A stretch of DNA of 64,000 nucleotides from Pseudanabaena sp. BC1403 (GCF_002914585.1 NZ_PDDM01000021.1:1-64000), one strand, 5' to 3'. Counted from the stretch's first letter, positions 1 to 8,789 are shown. Translations and numbers: made by a program. Notes: a model not told the origin generated them from the sequence alone.

Positions 1-85
1 AATATCGGGAGCCGAGTGCAGTGAAAGTTGCACGCTCGGATCTAATAGAGAGGGGCTGGGGATAATACCCCACCTCGACTCTAAC
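1..85 (+). mobile_element. 3' end of a group II intron (domains V and VI)
   Basis: Positions 9-42 form a 34-nt group II domain V: it opens GAGCCG, carries the GTGAAAGT tetraloop region and closes with the complementary CTCGGATC, which matches the canonical length and the catalytic AGC near the 5' side. Positions 46-83 fold as domain VI, with a bulged A at 78. The 3' end AAC at 83-85 fits the 'AY' ending of group II introns and puts the branch-point A 7 nt from the splice site. The rest of the intron, and any reverse transcriptase, lies outside the window. The downstream reading frame opens directly at the predicted splice site. Confidence 0.85.
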
Positions 86-806
86 AGAACTCCTCGAACC
101 CGCCAACATAGCCCTCCAAGAACGCGGACAAAAAGGCATAGTCGCGATCGTCGATAGCCTCGATCGCCTCGAAAACACCAAAGAACGCAACCAAGCCGAA
201 TATATCTTCGTCACACGCGGCGAAAAACTCCGTCAATTCCATTGCCACATCGTCTATACCACCCCCCTCGTCCTCAACTTCTCTAACTCGATCGCACCCC
301 TCAGCGATCGCTTCGGCGGCGCACCCAAAGTCCTACCAATGGTGCGCGTCAAAAATCGCGATAACCAACTCCACGCCGAAGGCATCCACCTATTACGCGA
401 CATGGTTCTCGCCCGTGCCTTTCCCGACCTCCCCTCAGAGGAACGCGCCCAATATCTCGACCAAGTATTTGAAAATCAAGAAACTTGCGATCGGCTCTGC
501 ACCGTCAGTGGTGGTCACGTCCGCAACCTCCTCGTTCTCCTATACGGTTGTCTCCAAAAACAAGACCCACCCATCGATCGCGATACCCTCGAAGAAGTAA
601 TCGCCACCCAACGCGATTCCCTCGTCAGAGCGATCACCGCCAATGAATGGGAACTTCTGCAACAAGTCAAAGCCCAAAAAGCAGTAGTCGGTGAAGAAGG
701 CTATCAAACCCTCCTCCGCAGCCTCTTTGTGTTTGAGTATCTCGACGAACTTGGCACATGGTTCGGACTTAACCCGATCCTCGCCGAAGCCGAGCAATTA
801 AAATAG
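86..806 (+). CDS. 3' exon of an intron-split P-loop ATPase gene
   Basis: An open frame continues from the predicted 3' splice site to the stop at 804-806, about 240 residues. The first ATG (339) is well inside it, so the exon probably starts at 86, on the third base of a codon. Near its start it has a Walker-B-like hydrophobic strand IVAIVDSLDRL, then a region resembling the sensor and lid parts of AAA/KAP-like ATPases. The Walker A part must lie upstream of the intron, outside the window. Function is unknown; a cytoplasmic ATPase role is inferred. Codon use is unlike the neighbours: C-ending codons (CTC, ACC, GCC, ATC) dominate, which may mean a foreign origin or a different expression class. 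Confidence 0.7.
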
Positions 807-910
807 ATTTTTGCCCCAATTATTGCAACTCTTTAAAAATTATTACAAATATATTATGTATTTTTGTATACTGGTAGGTTGAATGGGATATAAAAAAGGT
901 ATTTATCAGC

Positions 911-2605
911 GTGAGTCAGCATCCCCTCGAACAGCTAAATCGCTACGACGCAAAAGCCAATGCCGAATATTACGGTCGTCGTCCTTGGTTAGCGATCGCA
1001 CGTATTTTCAAAATCATTTATTTTGCATTGAGCTTTGCGATCGCCTTTGGCTGGGATGTCTTGACAGGCAACACAGTCAGTCAGCCGAAGCTAGCTGAGC
1101 AGTTGCGCCGCATTATAACGGCTCTTGGCCCCACCTATATCAAAGTCGGGCAAGCACTATCGACAAGACCTGACTTGGTGCGGATCGATTTCCTAGAAGA
1201 ACTCACTAAACTCCAAGACCAGTTACCACCGTTTTCTAACGAACAGGCTTTTGCAATTATTGAGTCAGAGCTAGGCAAACCAGTAAATGCAGTTTATCGC
1301 AACATCTCTGAAGATGCAGTCGCGGCAGCAAGTTTAGGACAGGTTTACAAAGCCACGCTTTACACTGGCGAAGAAGTAGCCGTCAAGGTGCAGCGTCCCG
1401 CATTAGTGCCTACGCTCACCCTCGATCTCTATATCATGCGGGGCATTGCAGGCTGGCTGGGACCACTATTACCACTTAACCTCGGTAATAGTTTAGAAGC
1501 GATCGTCGATGAGTTCGGCTTAAAGCTATTTGAAGAAATCGATTACGTCCATGAGGCAACCAACGCGGAACGTTTCGCTGGTTATTTCAAAAACGATCCT
1601 GATGTCAAAGTTCCATCGATTTATCGTCAATTTAGCACTCATCGAGTTTTGACACTTGAATGGATTAATGGTATCAAGCTCACTGAAATCGACCAGATTA
1701 AATCCGCAGGACTAAACACAGACAATCTCGTAAAAATTGGTGTTATGTCTGGTTTACGTCAACTTCTAGAATTTGGCTTTTTCCACGCTGATCCACATCC
1801 TGGCAATCTCTTCGCCACCTACGATGGCAAGATGGCATATATCGATTTTGGCATGATGGATCAATTAGACCTCACTACCAAAGAGCAGTTGGTTGACTCA
1901 GTTGTTCACTTACTGAATAAGGATTACGATGAACTTGGTCAGGACTATGTGAGACTGGGATTCCTGCAACCTGACATCGAGATGAAGCCAATTGTCAATG
2001 CTCTCGAATCAGTGCTAGGCGATATCATGTCCGAGAAAGTAAAAGACTTCAACTTTAAAGTTGTGACCGATCGCTTCTCGAAAGTGATGTATGACTATCC
2101 TTTCTGTTTACCCGCCAAGTTTGCGCTCATCATTCGCTCTGTAATTACCCAAGAAGGTGTTGCTCTGAGCCTAAATCCAGAGTTTCAAATCGTGCAGGTT
2201 GCCTATCCCTACGTGGCGAGACGTTTGCTTACTGATGAATCGGAAAGTCTGCGTCAACGTTTAGTTGGAATTCTTTTCAAAGACGATAAGTTCCAATGGG
2301 CAAGATTAGAGAATTTATTGGCGATCGCTAAATCCGATAATGATTTTGACATTATCCCCACCGCAAGCATGGGATTAAAATTCCTTACTTCCAAAGATGG
2401 CGAATATATCCGCCGCCGCATTTTGTTAGCTCTTACCGAAGATAATCGCCTTCATACCGAGGAGCTAATGCGTATATGGCAAATGATTGGCGCAGATCTC
2501 GAACCTGCGAAGCTATGGGATATGGCAGTTAAGACATTAACTGGAGCAGTTCCTAAAGCGATCGCAGCGGCTCTCCCCTTCGCTGCTTTTCAAAACATCA
2601 ATTAA
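911..2605 (+). CDS. ABC1/UbiB-family atypical kinase
   Basis: The 564-residue protein has all the ABC1/ADCK/UbiB family signatures: KVGQ (78-81), the alanine-rich AAASLGQVYKA segment, the ATP-binding lysine in AVKVQRP (K159), HADPHPGN (292-299) and the metal-binding YIDFG (D312). The family consists of protein-kinase-like ATPases tied to prenyl-quinone (ubiquinone, plastoquinone, tocopherol) metabolism, usually membrane-associated. Two hydrophobic segments in the C-terminal part would suit that. The start is GTG at 911; no strong Shine-Dalgarno is visible. It is a monocistronic gene followed at once by a 19-bp hairpin. The family is certain; the substrate cannot be read from sequence. Confidence 0.93.
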   Translation: MSQHPLEQLNRYDAKANAEYYGRRPWLAIARIFKIIYFALSFAIAFGWDVLTGNTVSQPKLAEQLRRIITALGPTYIKVGQALSTRPDLVRIDFLEELTKLQDQLPPFSNEQAFAIIESELGKPVNAVYRNISEDAVAAASLGQVYKATLYTGEEVAVKVQRPALVPTLTLDLYIMRGIAGWLGPLLPLNLGNSLEAIVDEFGLKLFEEIDYVHEATNAERFAGYFKNDPDVKVPSIYRQFSTHRVLTLEWINGIKLTEIDQIKSAGLNTDNLVKIGVMSGLRQLLEFGFFHADPHPGNLFATYDGKMAYIDFGMMDQLDLTTKEQLVDSVVHLLNKDYDELGQDYVRLGFLQPDIEMKPIVNALESVLGDIMSEKVKDFNFKVVTDRFSKVMYDYPFCLPAKFALIIRSVITQEGVALSLNPEFQIVQVAYPYVARRLLTDESESLRQRLVGILFKDDKFQWARLENLLAIAKSDNDFDIIPTASMGLKFLTSKDGEYIRRRILLALTEDNRLHTEELMRIWQMIGADLEPAKLWDMAVKTLTGAVPKAIAAALPFAAFQNIN

Positions 2606-2629
2606 TAAACTTGGCGTAATCAAAAACAA

Positions 2630-2670
2630 AAAAAGGAAAATCGACCGCTACGCGGTCGATTTTCCTTTTT
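2630..2670. terminator. Palindromic terminator after the ABC1 kinase
   Basis: A perfect 19-bp stem with a TAC loop (49-51 of the 2600s). The arms begin with an A-run and end with a T-run, so the hairpin could terminate transcription from either side. It follows the kinase stop by 24 bases and precedes the RluD-like gene. Confidence 0.8.
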
Positions 2671-2691
2671 ACATGTACAATCAAATTTGAT

Positions 2692-3648
2692 ATGAATCTA
2701 GAAATCATCCCTACAGCGAATAATAATACTAACTTGATTGAAGTCGGGACAGATTTGATTAAATCTGAGCGAATTGATCGCTTCTTAGCACATCACCTCA
2801 CCGAACTATCCCGCTCGCGAATACAAACATTAATTGATGAAGGGCATGTCACCGTTAATGACGTTCTTTGTAACAACAAAAAGGATTTAATCAAAGCAGG
2901 CGATCGCATTCAAATCATTACTCCCGATGCAACGCCCCTCGATATCGTTGCCCAAGAAATTCCCTTAGATGTTCTGTACGAAGATGAGCATTTAATTGTA
3001 ATCAATAAATCTGCGGGAATAGTCGTCCATCCTGCGGCGGGACATAGTGATGGAACTTTAGTGAATGCGCTTTTAGCACATTGCAATGAGCTTTCGGGGA
3101 TAAATGGAACTCAGCGCCCAGGAATTGTGCATCGTTTAGATAAAGATACCAGTGGCGTAATGGTGGTTGCCAAGAGCGATCGCGCTCATCAAGATTTACA
3201 AGCCCAGATTCAAGCAAAAACGGCACGACGGGAATATCTAGGCATTGTGCGCGGCGTTCCCAAAGGTGAATCAGGCATAATTGACGCTGCGATCGCCCGA
3301 CACAAGAGCGATCGCAAAAAAATGGCAGTCATTTCCGATGGCAGAAAAGCGATTACACATTGGCAAATTCAGGAACGTTTGGGAAATTACACGCTTGTTA
3401 AGTTTGATTTAGAAACAGGACGTACCCATCAAATTCGCGTTCATTCCGCATATATGGGCTGGGCGATCGCTGGCGATCCTGTCTATGGATATCCGAATAA
3501 GGAAACTTCGCAATATCTGTCAGGTCAGGCGCTACATGCATGGCGGCTTACATTTACCCATCCAGTCTCAGGCGTATTAATTGAAAATACTGCCCCAATA
3601 CCTGAAGGGTTTGAGAAGCTATTAGTATTTTTACGACGCAGAAAATAA
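2692..3648 (+). CDS. rluD: 23S rRNA pseudouridine synthase, RluA/RluD family
   Basis: This 318-residue protein isomerises uridine to pseudouridine in RNA, probably 23S rRNA. An S4 RNA-binding domain (about residues 25-85: SRIQTLIDEGHVTVN) is followed by the RluA catalytic domain with the signature HRLDKDTSG (147-155; catalytic Asp150) and the later GRTHQIRVH motif. Length and order match RluD. The ATG start at 2692 lies 22 bases after the upstream hairpin. The gene converges on rsmI, another rRNA-modifying enzyme, across a cluster of hairpins. Assignment to RluD rather than RluC rests on the S4 domain and general similarity only. Confidence 0.9.
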   Translation: MNLEIIPTANNNTNLIEVGTDLIKSERIDRFLAHHLTELSRSRIQTLIDEGHVTVNDVLCNNKKDLIKAGDRIQIITPDATPLDIVAQEIPLDVLYEDEHLIVINKSAGIVVHPAAGHSDGTLVNALLAHCNELSGINGTQRPGIVHRLDKDTSGVMVVAKSDRAHQDLQAQIQAKTARREYLGIVRGVPKGESGIIDAAIARHKSDRKKMAVISDGRKAITHWQIQERLGNYTLVKFDLETGRTHQIRVHSAYMGWAIAGDPVYGYPNKETSQYLSGQALHAWRLTFTHPVSGVLIENTAPIPEGFEKLLVFLRRRK

Positions 3649-3652
3649 AACC

Positions 3653-3766
3653 CTGCACTCAAGTGCGGGCTGAAAGCTAAAACCCGTTGAAACGGGTTAA
3701 AGAGAAATTTTTTTAGTCCACTTCAGTGGACTTGAGCTTTTAGCCAAGAACTTGATTTCTTGGCTT
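3653..3766. repeat. Cluster of four hairpins between convergent rluD and rsmI
   Basis: Four short inverted repeats follow one another: GCACT/AGTGC (3655-3666), AACCCG/CGGGTT (3680-3697), AGTCCACTTCAGTGGACT (3715-3732) and AGCCAAGAA/TTCTTGGCT (about 3741-3765). GCTAAAA (3675-3681) and TTTTAGC (3738-3744) also pair across the middle pair, making a nested structure. The AACCCGTTGAAACGGGTT plus AGTCCACTTCAGTGGACT combination resembles repeats I remember from other cyanobacterial genomes. It sits where both genes need a terminator. Confidence 0.6.
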
Positions 3767-4607
3767 ATTCTTGTAGAGTCAGCGCTAGCTGATAAATTTG
3801 GCGGCGTGGTAAATCGGCTAGTTCGGCTAATTGGCGACTTGCATCTGATCGCGAAACACCAGAATTAATCAAATCTTGCAACTCTTTTAAAATTACTTCC
3901 TCTGTCCAAACTGGCTTTAGACTAGCTTTCGCACCTTCTAAAACCAACGTGAATTCCCCTCTAGGAGCCTGTACCGTAAAATAGGCGATCGCATCTTCAA
4001 TGGAACCACGCCAAAATTCCTCATGTAATTTGGTTAATTCCCTAGCGATCGCGATTTGACGTTCTTTCCCCAAACTTTCGGCAAGTTCTTCGAGAGTTCG
4101 TAATAAACGATGTGGCGATTCATAGAGAATCATCGTGCGGGTTTCTAAACGCAAAATCTCTAAGCGATCGCGTTTTTCTTTTTTATCAGTTGGCAAAAAT
4201 CCATCAAACCCAAAATACTGAGTAGCAAAACCCGAAGCGGTCAAAGCAGCAATTCCTGCGGTGACAACAGGAATCGGGACAATCCGAATTCCTGCCGCGA
4301 TACAACCCTGCACCAGTTCTACCCCAGGATCAGAAATCGCTGGCATTCCTGCATCGGTGACTAAGGCGATCGCCATACCTTGCAACAACTTTTCTACTAG
4401 TTCGGGGACACGCTTAAAAGCATTATGTTCGTGATAGCTTGTCTGCGGAGTCTCAATTCCAAAATGATGCAACAGCTTGCCCGTATGTCTAGTATCCTCC
4501 GCCGCAATTAAATCAACCTGTTTCAGCGTCGCGATCGCCCTGAAAGTCATATCCTCCAAATTACCGATCGGCGTTCCCACTAAATACAGAATTCCTGAAG
4601 CTTCCAT
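3765..4607 (-). CDS. rsmI: 16S rRNA (cytidine-1402-2'-O)-methyltransferase RsmI
   Basis: A 280-residue SAM-dependent tetrapyrrole-methylase-fold enzyme that 2'-O-methylates C1402 in the decoding centre of 16S rRNA. The diagnostic N-terminus YLVGTPIGNLEDMTFRAI is followed by AAEDTRHTGKLL and LVTDAGMPAISDPG, all typical of RsmI/YraL; length is normal. The start ATG (4607) lies only three bases after the stop of the phasin-like gene upstream, so the two are probably cotranscribed. The gene converges on rluD. Confidence 0.95.
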   Translation of the reverse strand: MEASGILYLVGTPIGNLEDMTFRAIATLKQVDLIAAEDTRHTGKLLHHFGIETPQTSYHEHNAFKRVPELVEKLLQGMAIALVTDAGMPAISDPGVELVQGCIAAGIRIVPIPVVTAGIAALTASGFATQYFGFDGFLPTDKKEKRDRLEILRLETRTMILYESPHRLLRTLEELAESLGKERQIAIARELTKLHEEFWRGSIEDAIAYFTVQAPRGEFTLVLEGAKASLKPVWTEEVILKELQDLINSGVSRSDASRQLAELADLPRRQIYQLALTLQE

Positions 4608-4610
4608 TAA

Positions 4611-4934
4611 TTAGCGCCACTGCTTATTTTCTAAATCACGCATCTGACGCTCTAGGCGATCGATTCGTCCACGCAATTCATCCATTTCATTTTGACGTGG
4701 TACACCCAAATCTTGCATCACATTACGAATCTGCCGCTGAATTAAAGTTTCCAGATTTCCCTGCTCTGACTTGAGTCGGCTTGCAATATCATTGAGGATC
4801 TCTGAAGCCTGTTCAGGATCGATTTTGCCATCTTTGACCCAATCTTCACTAGCTTCTTTTATTTTTTCTAGCACCATCGAAGTCGTGCCAACTCCAAGCA
4901 TGAGTAACTGCTTGAGCAAATTATTGCTATCCAT
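4611..4934 (-). CDS. Phasin-like small coiled-coil protein
   Basis: A 107-residue charged protein. The N-terminal third has the LLMLGVGTTSMVLEKIKE stretch typical of phasin/PhaF-like and related small cyanobacterial proteins. The middle is amphipathic helix with a DPEQASEILNDI motif, and the end (residues 75-105, MDELRGRIDRLERQMRDLENKQ) is a clear heptad coiled coil that probably drives oligomerisation. No signal peptide is seen. It is first in a two-gene unit with rsmI, separated by three bases. Family-level resemblance to phasins is moderate; a granule-binding role is not shown by the sequence. Confidence 0.7.
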   Translation of the reverse strand: MDSNNLLKQLLMLGVGTTSMVLEKIKEASEDWVKDGKIDPEQASEILNDIASRLKSEQGNLETLIQRQIRNVMQDLGVPRQNEMDELRGRIDRLERQMRDLENKQWR

Positions 4935-4993
4935 AACTATATGTGATCCTCAAAGCCGATCTATCACTCCATCATACTACTTCCTTCTCTGTC

Positions 4994-5034
4994 AAAAACA
5001 GTGGAGTGGGGCTAAGCCCCACTCCACTGTTTTT
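4994..5034. repeat. Palindrome, 19-bp stem
   Basis: Perfect inverted repeat with a TAA loop (5013-5015); arms start with an A-run and end with a T-run. It is the first of three palindromes in this divergent intergenic region. Confidence 0.8.
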
Positions 5035-5055
5035 AATTATAGAAATGCAAATTCT

Positions 5056-5108
5056 AAACCCATAAGAATAATGGCGGCGCAAAGCGCCGCCATTATTCTT
5101 ATGGGTTT
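5056..5108. repeat. Palindrome with GGCGC-AAA-GCGCC core, 25-bp stem
   Basis: Perfect 25-bp arms (5056-5080 and 5084-5108) around an AAA loop. The central GCGGCGC-AAA-GCGCCGC recurs at many other gene ends in this window, while the outer arm is unique to this copy. Confidence 0.85.
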
Positions 5109-5146
5109 ATGTCCTATTTCCTTCCCACAAAAAAATAGACGTTGCA

Positions 5147-5199
5147 AAACCAAGAATTAGTGTTACGAGGCGAAGCCCCGCATCACTAATTCTTGGTTT
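5147..5199. repeat. Palindrome, 16-bp outer arms with degenerate GC core
   Basis: Perfect 16-bp outer arms (5147-5162 and 5184-5199) surround a decayed GGC-GAA-GCC core. It looks like a member of the same palindrome family with mutations near the centre. Confidence 0.75.
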
Positions 5200-5359
5200 A
5201 GAAGGACGGAACTAATTTGAGCATTACTATAAAAAACAAACAAAAGCGTGGGTAATTCATGAATTAACGCAGCTTTTGAGGTTTTGCATCTTAACCGCCT
5301 TGGCGGTTGCTATACTTTAAGCTGATTTAAAATTCAAAAACTTTTAGGTAAGTCTACTT

Positions 5360-5842
5360 ATGATCCGTGCTGTAATCGAGACCGCTAAGGGAACTATCCG
5401 TGCTGAGTTTGATGATCAACACGCCCCAATCACTGTCAAAAATTTCGTAGACCTAGCCAAGCATGGTTTTTATGATGGATTAACTTTTCATCGTGTCGAA
5501 CCAGGATTTGTAATTCAAGGCGGCGATCCTCTTGGTAATGGTACTGGTGGATCGGGCGATCGCATCAAACTCGAAATCTGGGCAGAAGGTGATACTGAAG
5601 CCACTATTGGCAACATCTTAACTGGTGGCAAAAAACCCGTGATTAAGCACAACAAAGCAGGTGTTTTCTCCATGGCACGCACTAATGACCCTAATAGTGC
5701 CACTAGTCAGTTTTTTATCACTCTTGGTGATGCATCATTTTTAGATGGTCAATATGCAGCTTTTGGATATACAGAAGATACCGAAGTTGCGCAAGCAATT
5801 CGTCGTGGTGACAAAATCCTCTCAATTAAAGTTGAAGAATAA
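5360..5842 (+). CDS. Peptidyl-prolyl cis-trans isomerase, cyclophilin type
   Basis: A 160-residue single-domain cyclophilin that catalyses cis-trans isomerisation of proline peptide bonds. Visible family motifs are FHRVEPGFVIQGGDP (catalytic Arg in the FHR motif), GVFSMARTNDPNSATSQFFI (active-site and substrate-pocket residues) and LDGQYAAFGYT. There is no signal peptide, so it is cytoplasmic. The ATG at 5360 is preceded by a weak purine stretch (TAGGTAAG). Monocistronic, closed by a 30-bp palindrome that starts at the stop codon. Confidence 0.95.
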   Translation: MIRAVIETAKGTIRAEFDDQHAPITVKNFVDLAKHGFYDGLTFHRVEPGFVIQGGDPLGNGTGGSGDRIKLEIWAEGDTEATIGNILTGGKKPVIKHNKAGVFSMARTNDPNSATSQFFITLGDASFLDGQYAAFGYTEDTEVAQAIRRGDKILSIKVEE

Positions 5843-5904
5843 AAACTACTCCAAAAAAGCAAAGCGCCCGCGTAGCGGGCGCTTTGCTTTTTTGGAGTAG
5901 TTTT
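5842..5904. terminator. Palindromic terminator, 30-bp perfect stem
   Basis: Perfect 30-bp arms (5842-5871, 5875-5904) around a GTA loop, the longest stem in the window. The left arm begins on the last base of the cyclophilin stop codon and the right arm ends just before the hmpF stop (5906), so one structure serves two convergent genes. Confidence 0.88.
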
Positions 5905-5905
5905 C

Positions 5906-7591
5906 TTAAGAAGAAACTAAACTTTGAATAACAGATTGTAGATCAGTGAGAATTTGTGCGGAGCTATTACCATTTGACATAACTCCCAGATCCTGAATCG
6001 CTGCCTCTAGCTGTGGGCGTAACGTGTCCACAATATCCTGCACAGGACGTAAAAGCTGCTCTCTAGCACTAATTTGTCCTAACAATTCAGCAACAACTCT
6101 AACCTGATCTTGCTGTTGAGCCTCGGCAGCACGAATTGATTGTTCTTGTTGCTGATGTTCATGCGTTTGCTTTGCAAGAACATCTTGCTGCTGCTGCGTA
6201 TAGTTTCTCACTGTCTCAATTTGGCTTTCCATCTTACGAAGCTCTTGTTCTTGACGATTCTTTTGAGCTTCAATTTGCGATAACAAAGGCAATAAATTCT
6301 GGACTGGATTTAAATTAACCGCAATTCCTTTACGGCGATCCAGAATCGCCTTTTGTTTATTTAGTACAGAAAGGCGCTGTTGCATCCCCCCTCGTGATCC
6401 CATAACGCTTTCTTCAAGAACCTTGTATTGTTCCTCAGCAAAATCCTTATTGCTTTCTAGTTCAATACGCTCAAATTGATCCGCAGTTTCAACCTGACTC
6501 TGTAGATCCGCTATTTCGCCTTCTAGCCCAGCTAGCTCATCTTCTTGAGCACTTACATAATTGGCTAACCTATCAAAATCAGCTTGCAATGCCTTAATTG
6601 TTGATTCTAGTTCTTCAATAGACATTGACTGTAAGCGACTTTCTTCTTCAGGACTAAGTACATCCATACAGCCAGGCCCCCCAAACTCCTCGATCGCTTT
6701 GAATGTCTGCTGATAGAGGTCAATTTGAGCATCTAGTTGTAACCTAGACATCGCCATATTATTTTCTTGTAGCTTTAGGATGCCACGCTGAGCTTTAAGC
6801 TCCGCTTGAGCATCAGCAAGTGCAATTTGAGTCTGCTGCCAATGAGTTTTACGAGCGTTAAGTTCTTCTGTCGATTTGCTTAGACTACTTTTTTGCTTCT
6901 CAGCTTCATTTTTTATTCTGTCTAAACTTTGCCAAAATCCTGTAAGTATTTCTTGACGCTGGTTGAGAAGATCAATAGCACTATGGATTCTGTCTCTAAG
7001 AGAATCAGGATTTGTAAACCCAGTTGACAATTGACTGATCAGCGTTTTGATATGCTCAGCCTGATCGACAGTTAAGGCTGCTGCCTTAGCTTCAAACCGC
7101 CCCCGTTCTGATTCAATATTCTTGCGTAATTCCTCAATTTCACTACGCTCTTTGCTAAATTTTGATTCTAACTCCTCAATTTCTTGTTTTCTATCATTAA
7201 GATGTTCTAGCTCTAGCTCTTTTTGTTCTAACTCTTGCTCACGCCGATGCAGCTCTTGACTCTGAAAATTAAGAGATTGCTTCCACTGCTCGACTTCTTC
7301 TTCGGCAGATTTATATTTATCTTGTGATCGTGAAAAAGCCTGCAAGATATTGACAATTTTTTTTGAAGCATCTTGGATACTTTGCACTTGGTTACTACCA
7401 GTAACCTCAGCAATTACTAACTGACCATCTTTAAAATCTTTTGCCATAGCCGAGTCAATTGGCAATGTTTGCTCGTTAGTAATCGGCTGCCAAACATTTT
7501 CACCCGTATTACGTGCTAATAGACGGATTGACGAATTACCGCCTAATCCAAAAGCTGCTTTCGATATTTGAAGTTCCGCTAAGTACTGCAC
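5906..7591 (-). CDS. hmpF: Pilus motility taxis protein HmpF
   Basis: A 561-residue protein. The N-terminal 90 residues (YLAELQISKAAFGLGG ... FKDGQLVIAEV) form a small globular domain characteristic of HmpF, followed by the conserved WKQSLNFQSQELHRREQE segment. Nearly all the rest is long alpha-helical coiled coil. In filamentous cyanobacteria HmpF works with the Hmp chemotaxis-like system and type IV pili in gliding and phototaxis. The start is GTG at 7591 with AGGAG about 9 bases upstream. No hmp or pil genes adjoin it here. The family call rests on recognition of the N-terminal part. Confidence 0.85.
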   Translation of the reverse strand: MQYLAELQISKAAFGLGGNSSIRLLARNTGENVWQPITNEQTLPIDSAMAKDFKDGQLVIAEVTGSNQVQSIQDASKKIVNILQAFSRSQDKYKSAEEEVEQWKQSLNFQSQELHRREQELEQKELELEHLNDRKQEIEELESKFSKERSEIEELRKNIESERGRFEAKAAALTVDQAEHIKTLISQLSTGFTNPDSLRDRIHSAIDLLNQRQEILTGFWQSLDRIKNEAEKQKSSLSKSTEELNARKTHWQQTQIALADAQAELKAQRGILKLQENNMAMSRLQLDAQIDLYQQTFKAIEEFGGPGCMDVLSPEEESRLQSMSIEELESTIKALQADFDRLANYVSAQEDELAGLEGEIADLQSQVETADQFERIELESNKDFAEEQYKVLEESVMGSRGGMQQRLSVLNKQKAILDRRKGIAVNLNPVQNLLPLLSQIEAQKNRQEQELRKMESQIETVRNYTQQQQDVLAKQTHEHQQQEQSIRAAEAQQQDQVRVVAELLGQISAREQLLRPVQDIVDTLRPQLEAAIQDLGVMSNGNSSAQILTDLQSVIQSLVSS

Positions 7592-7760
7592 GCTGAATAT
7601 ACTCCTATTTTGCTGATGCTAACTTTCAGATTGACACGACGAAAGAGCAAAAACCCTTCACAAACAATACAAAATAGCCTAAGTCCTAGTCTCATACTAC
7701 CTAATTGCCTAAGCATTTTGGCGACAAATTTTCAGACTGTTGGGATTTTTTTTAAAAAGT

Positions 7761-8789
7761 CTATTGCCTAATGTTTTTGGGGTCAAGGGCATCGCGCAAA
7801 CTATCACCCAAGAGATTAAATGATAGCACCGTCAATACGATCGCAAATGCAGGAACCCATACTAGCCAAGGTTGCAGAATTACAATCGAGGCATTTGTAG
7901 ACACTGACAGCATATTACCCCATGAGGGATCAGGAGGTTGTATACCTAGTCCAACAAGACTTAAAACTGCCTCTACAACAATAAATCGGGGGATATCGAG
8001 GGTTGCAGAGATAATAATAAATGTGATTGTTTGTGGTAAGACATGATTGACAATGATCCGTAATGGGCTTGCTCCTGAAGCACGAGCTGCCAAAATAAAA
8101 GTTTGTTCTTTGATGGACAGTACTTGCCCTCGAATAATTCTTGCTAAGCCTGCCCATGATACAAATGAAATTATCGCAATGATTAACGCGAATCGCTCAG
8201 TATTACTGATTTCAGCTGGCAAAATTGCAGTTAATGCTACTAACAAATAAATTGAAGGGACTGACATCAGAACCTCAACAAAACGCATTAACACCACATC
8301 AAGCCATCCGCCAACATAGCCTGAAATACCACCGACAAGGCAGCCCACAGTATAAGAGATAATTGTACCGATAAAGCCGATTAGGAGACTAATCCTACCG
8401 CCATACAGTAATCTGGTCAATTGATCCCGTCCTTGCTCATCTGTTCCTAGTATATTCAGTTGAGCACTACTAGTGGTACTAAACAAATGTCCGCCATGAA
8501 AAATCTGAATCTGTGAAGGCTTGGTGTAGTCAACGATTAAGGCACGATCGCCTGTTTCCATATCGACTTTGCCCTGAGTAGTCGGATAGACATGAGCACC
8601 AATATATTGACCTTGACGATCGCGCCAATGAATTTGGGTAGGTGGTAGCAGTGCACCATTTTTAGCCGATTCATTAACACCATAGGGGGTTACAAAATTA
8701 GCAAATATAGCCAAGCCATAGAAAGTCGTTAAAATTACAATACCAATCCAAGCAAGAGGATTGGTTCTGAGTCGTTTCCACCAAGTCAT
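7761..8789 (-). CDS. Peptide-type ABC transporter permease (DppC/OppC family)
   Basis: A 342-residue inner-membrane permease. There is an N-terminal membrane segment (WIGIVILTTFYGLAIFANFV), a large periplasmic loop (about residues 35-115), then five hydrophobic segments. The cytoplasmic EAA loop RASGASPLRIIVNHVLPQ, which contacts the ATPase, is clear, as is the family tail GDSLRDALDPK. Partner genes (binding protein, DppB-type permease, ATPases) are absent, so the transporter must be assembled from dispersed genes. The ATG at 8789 overlaps the upstream gene's stop by one base (TAATG), a sign of translational coupling. Confidence 0.9.
   Translation of the reverse strand: MTWWKRLRTNPLAWIGIVILTTFYGLAIFANFVTPYGVNESAKNGALLPPTQIHWRDRQGQYIGAHVYPTTQGKVDMETGDRALIVDYTKPSQIQIFHGGHLFSTTSSAQLNILGTDEQGRDQLTRLLYGGRISLLIGFIGTIISYTVGCLVGGISGYVGGWLDVVLMRFVEVLMSVPSIYLLVALTAILPAEISNTERFALIIAIISFVSWAGLARIIRGQVLSIKEQTFILAARASGASPLRIIVNHVLPQTITFIIISATLDIPRFIVVEAVLSLVGLGIQPPDPSWGNMLSVSTNASIVILQPWLVWVPAFAIVLTVLSFNLLGDSLRDALDPKNIRQ

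Larger units (their letters stand above)
4935..5359. other. 425-bp gene-free stretch packed with hairpins
   Basis: Divergent intergenic space between the phasin-like gene (minus) and the cyclophilin gene (plus). It holds three long palindromes (4994-5034, 5056-5108, 5147-5199) and a small AACCGCC-TT-GGCGGTT hairpin (5293-5308) in the presumed cyclophilin leader. An open frame across part of it is built only from palindrome arms, and I do not regard it as a gene. Three terminator-type hairpins between divergent genes have no obvious transcript to terminate. Confidence 0.7.

Noticed and set aside
3653-3766. Hairpin cluster considered as a small structured RNA or riboswitch
   Set aside because: It lies between convergent stops and resembles known intergenic repeats; no gene lies downstream to regulate.
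4771-5160. 129-codon plus-strand frame
   Set aside because: Antisense to the phasin-like gene and then built from palindrome arms.
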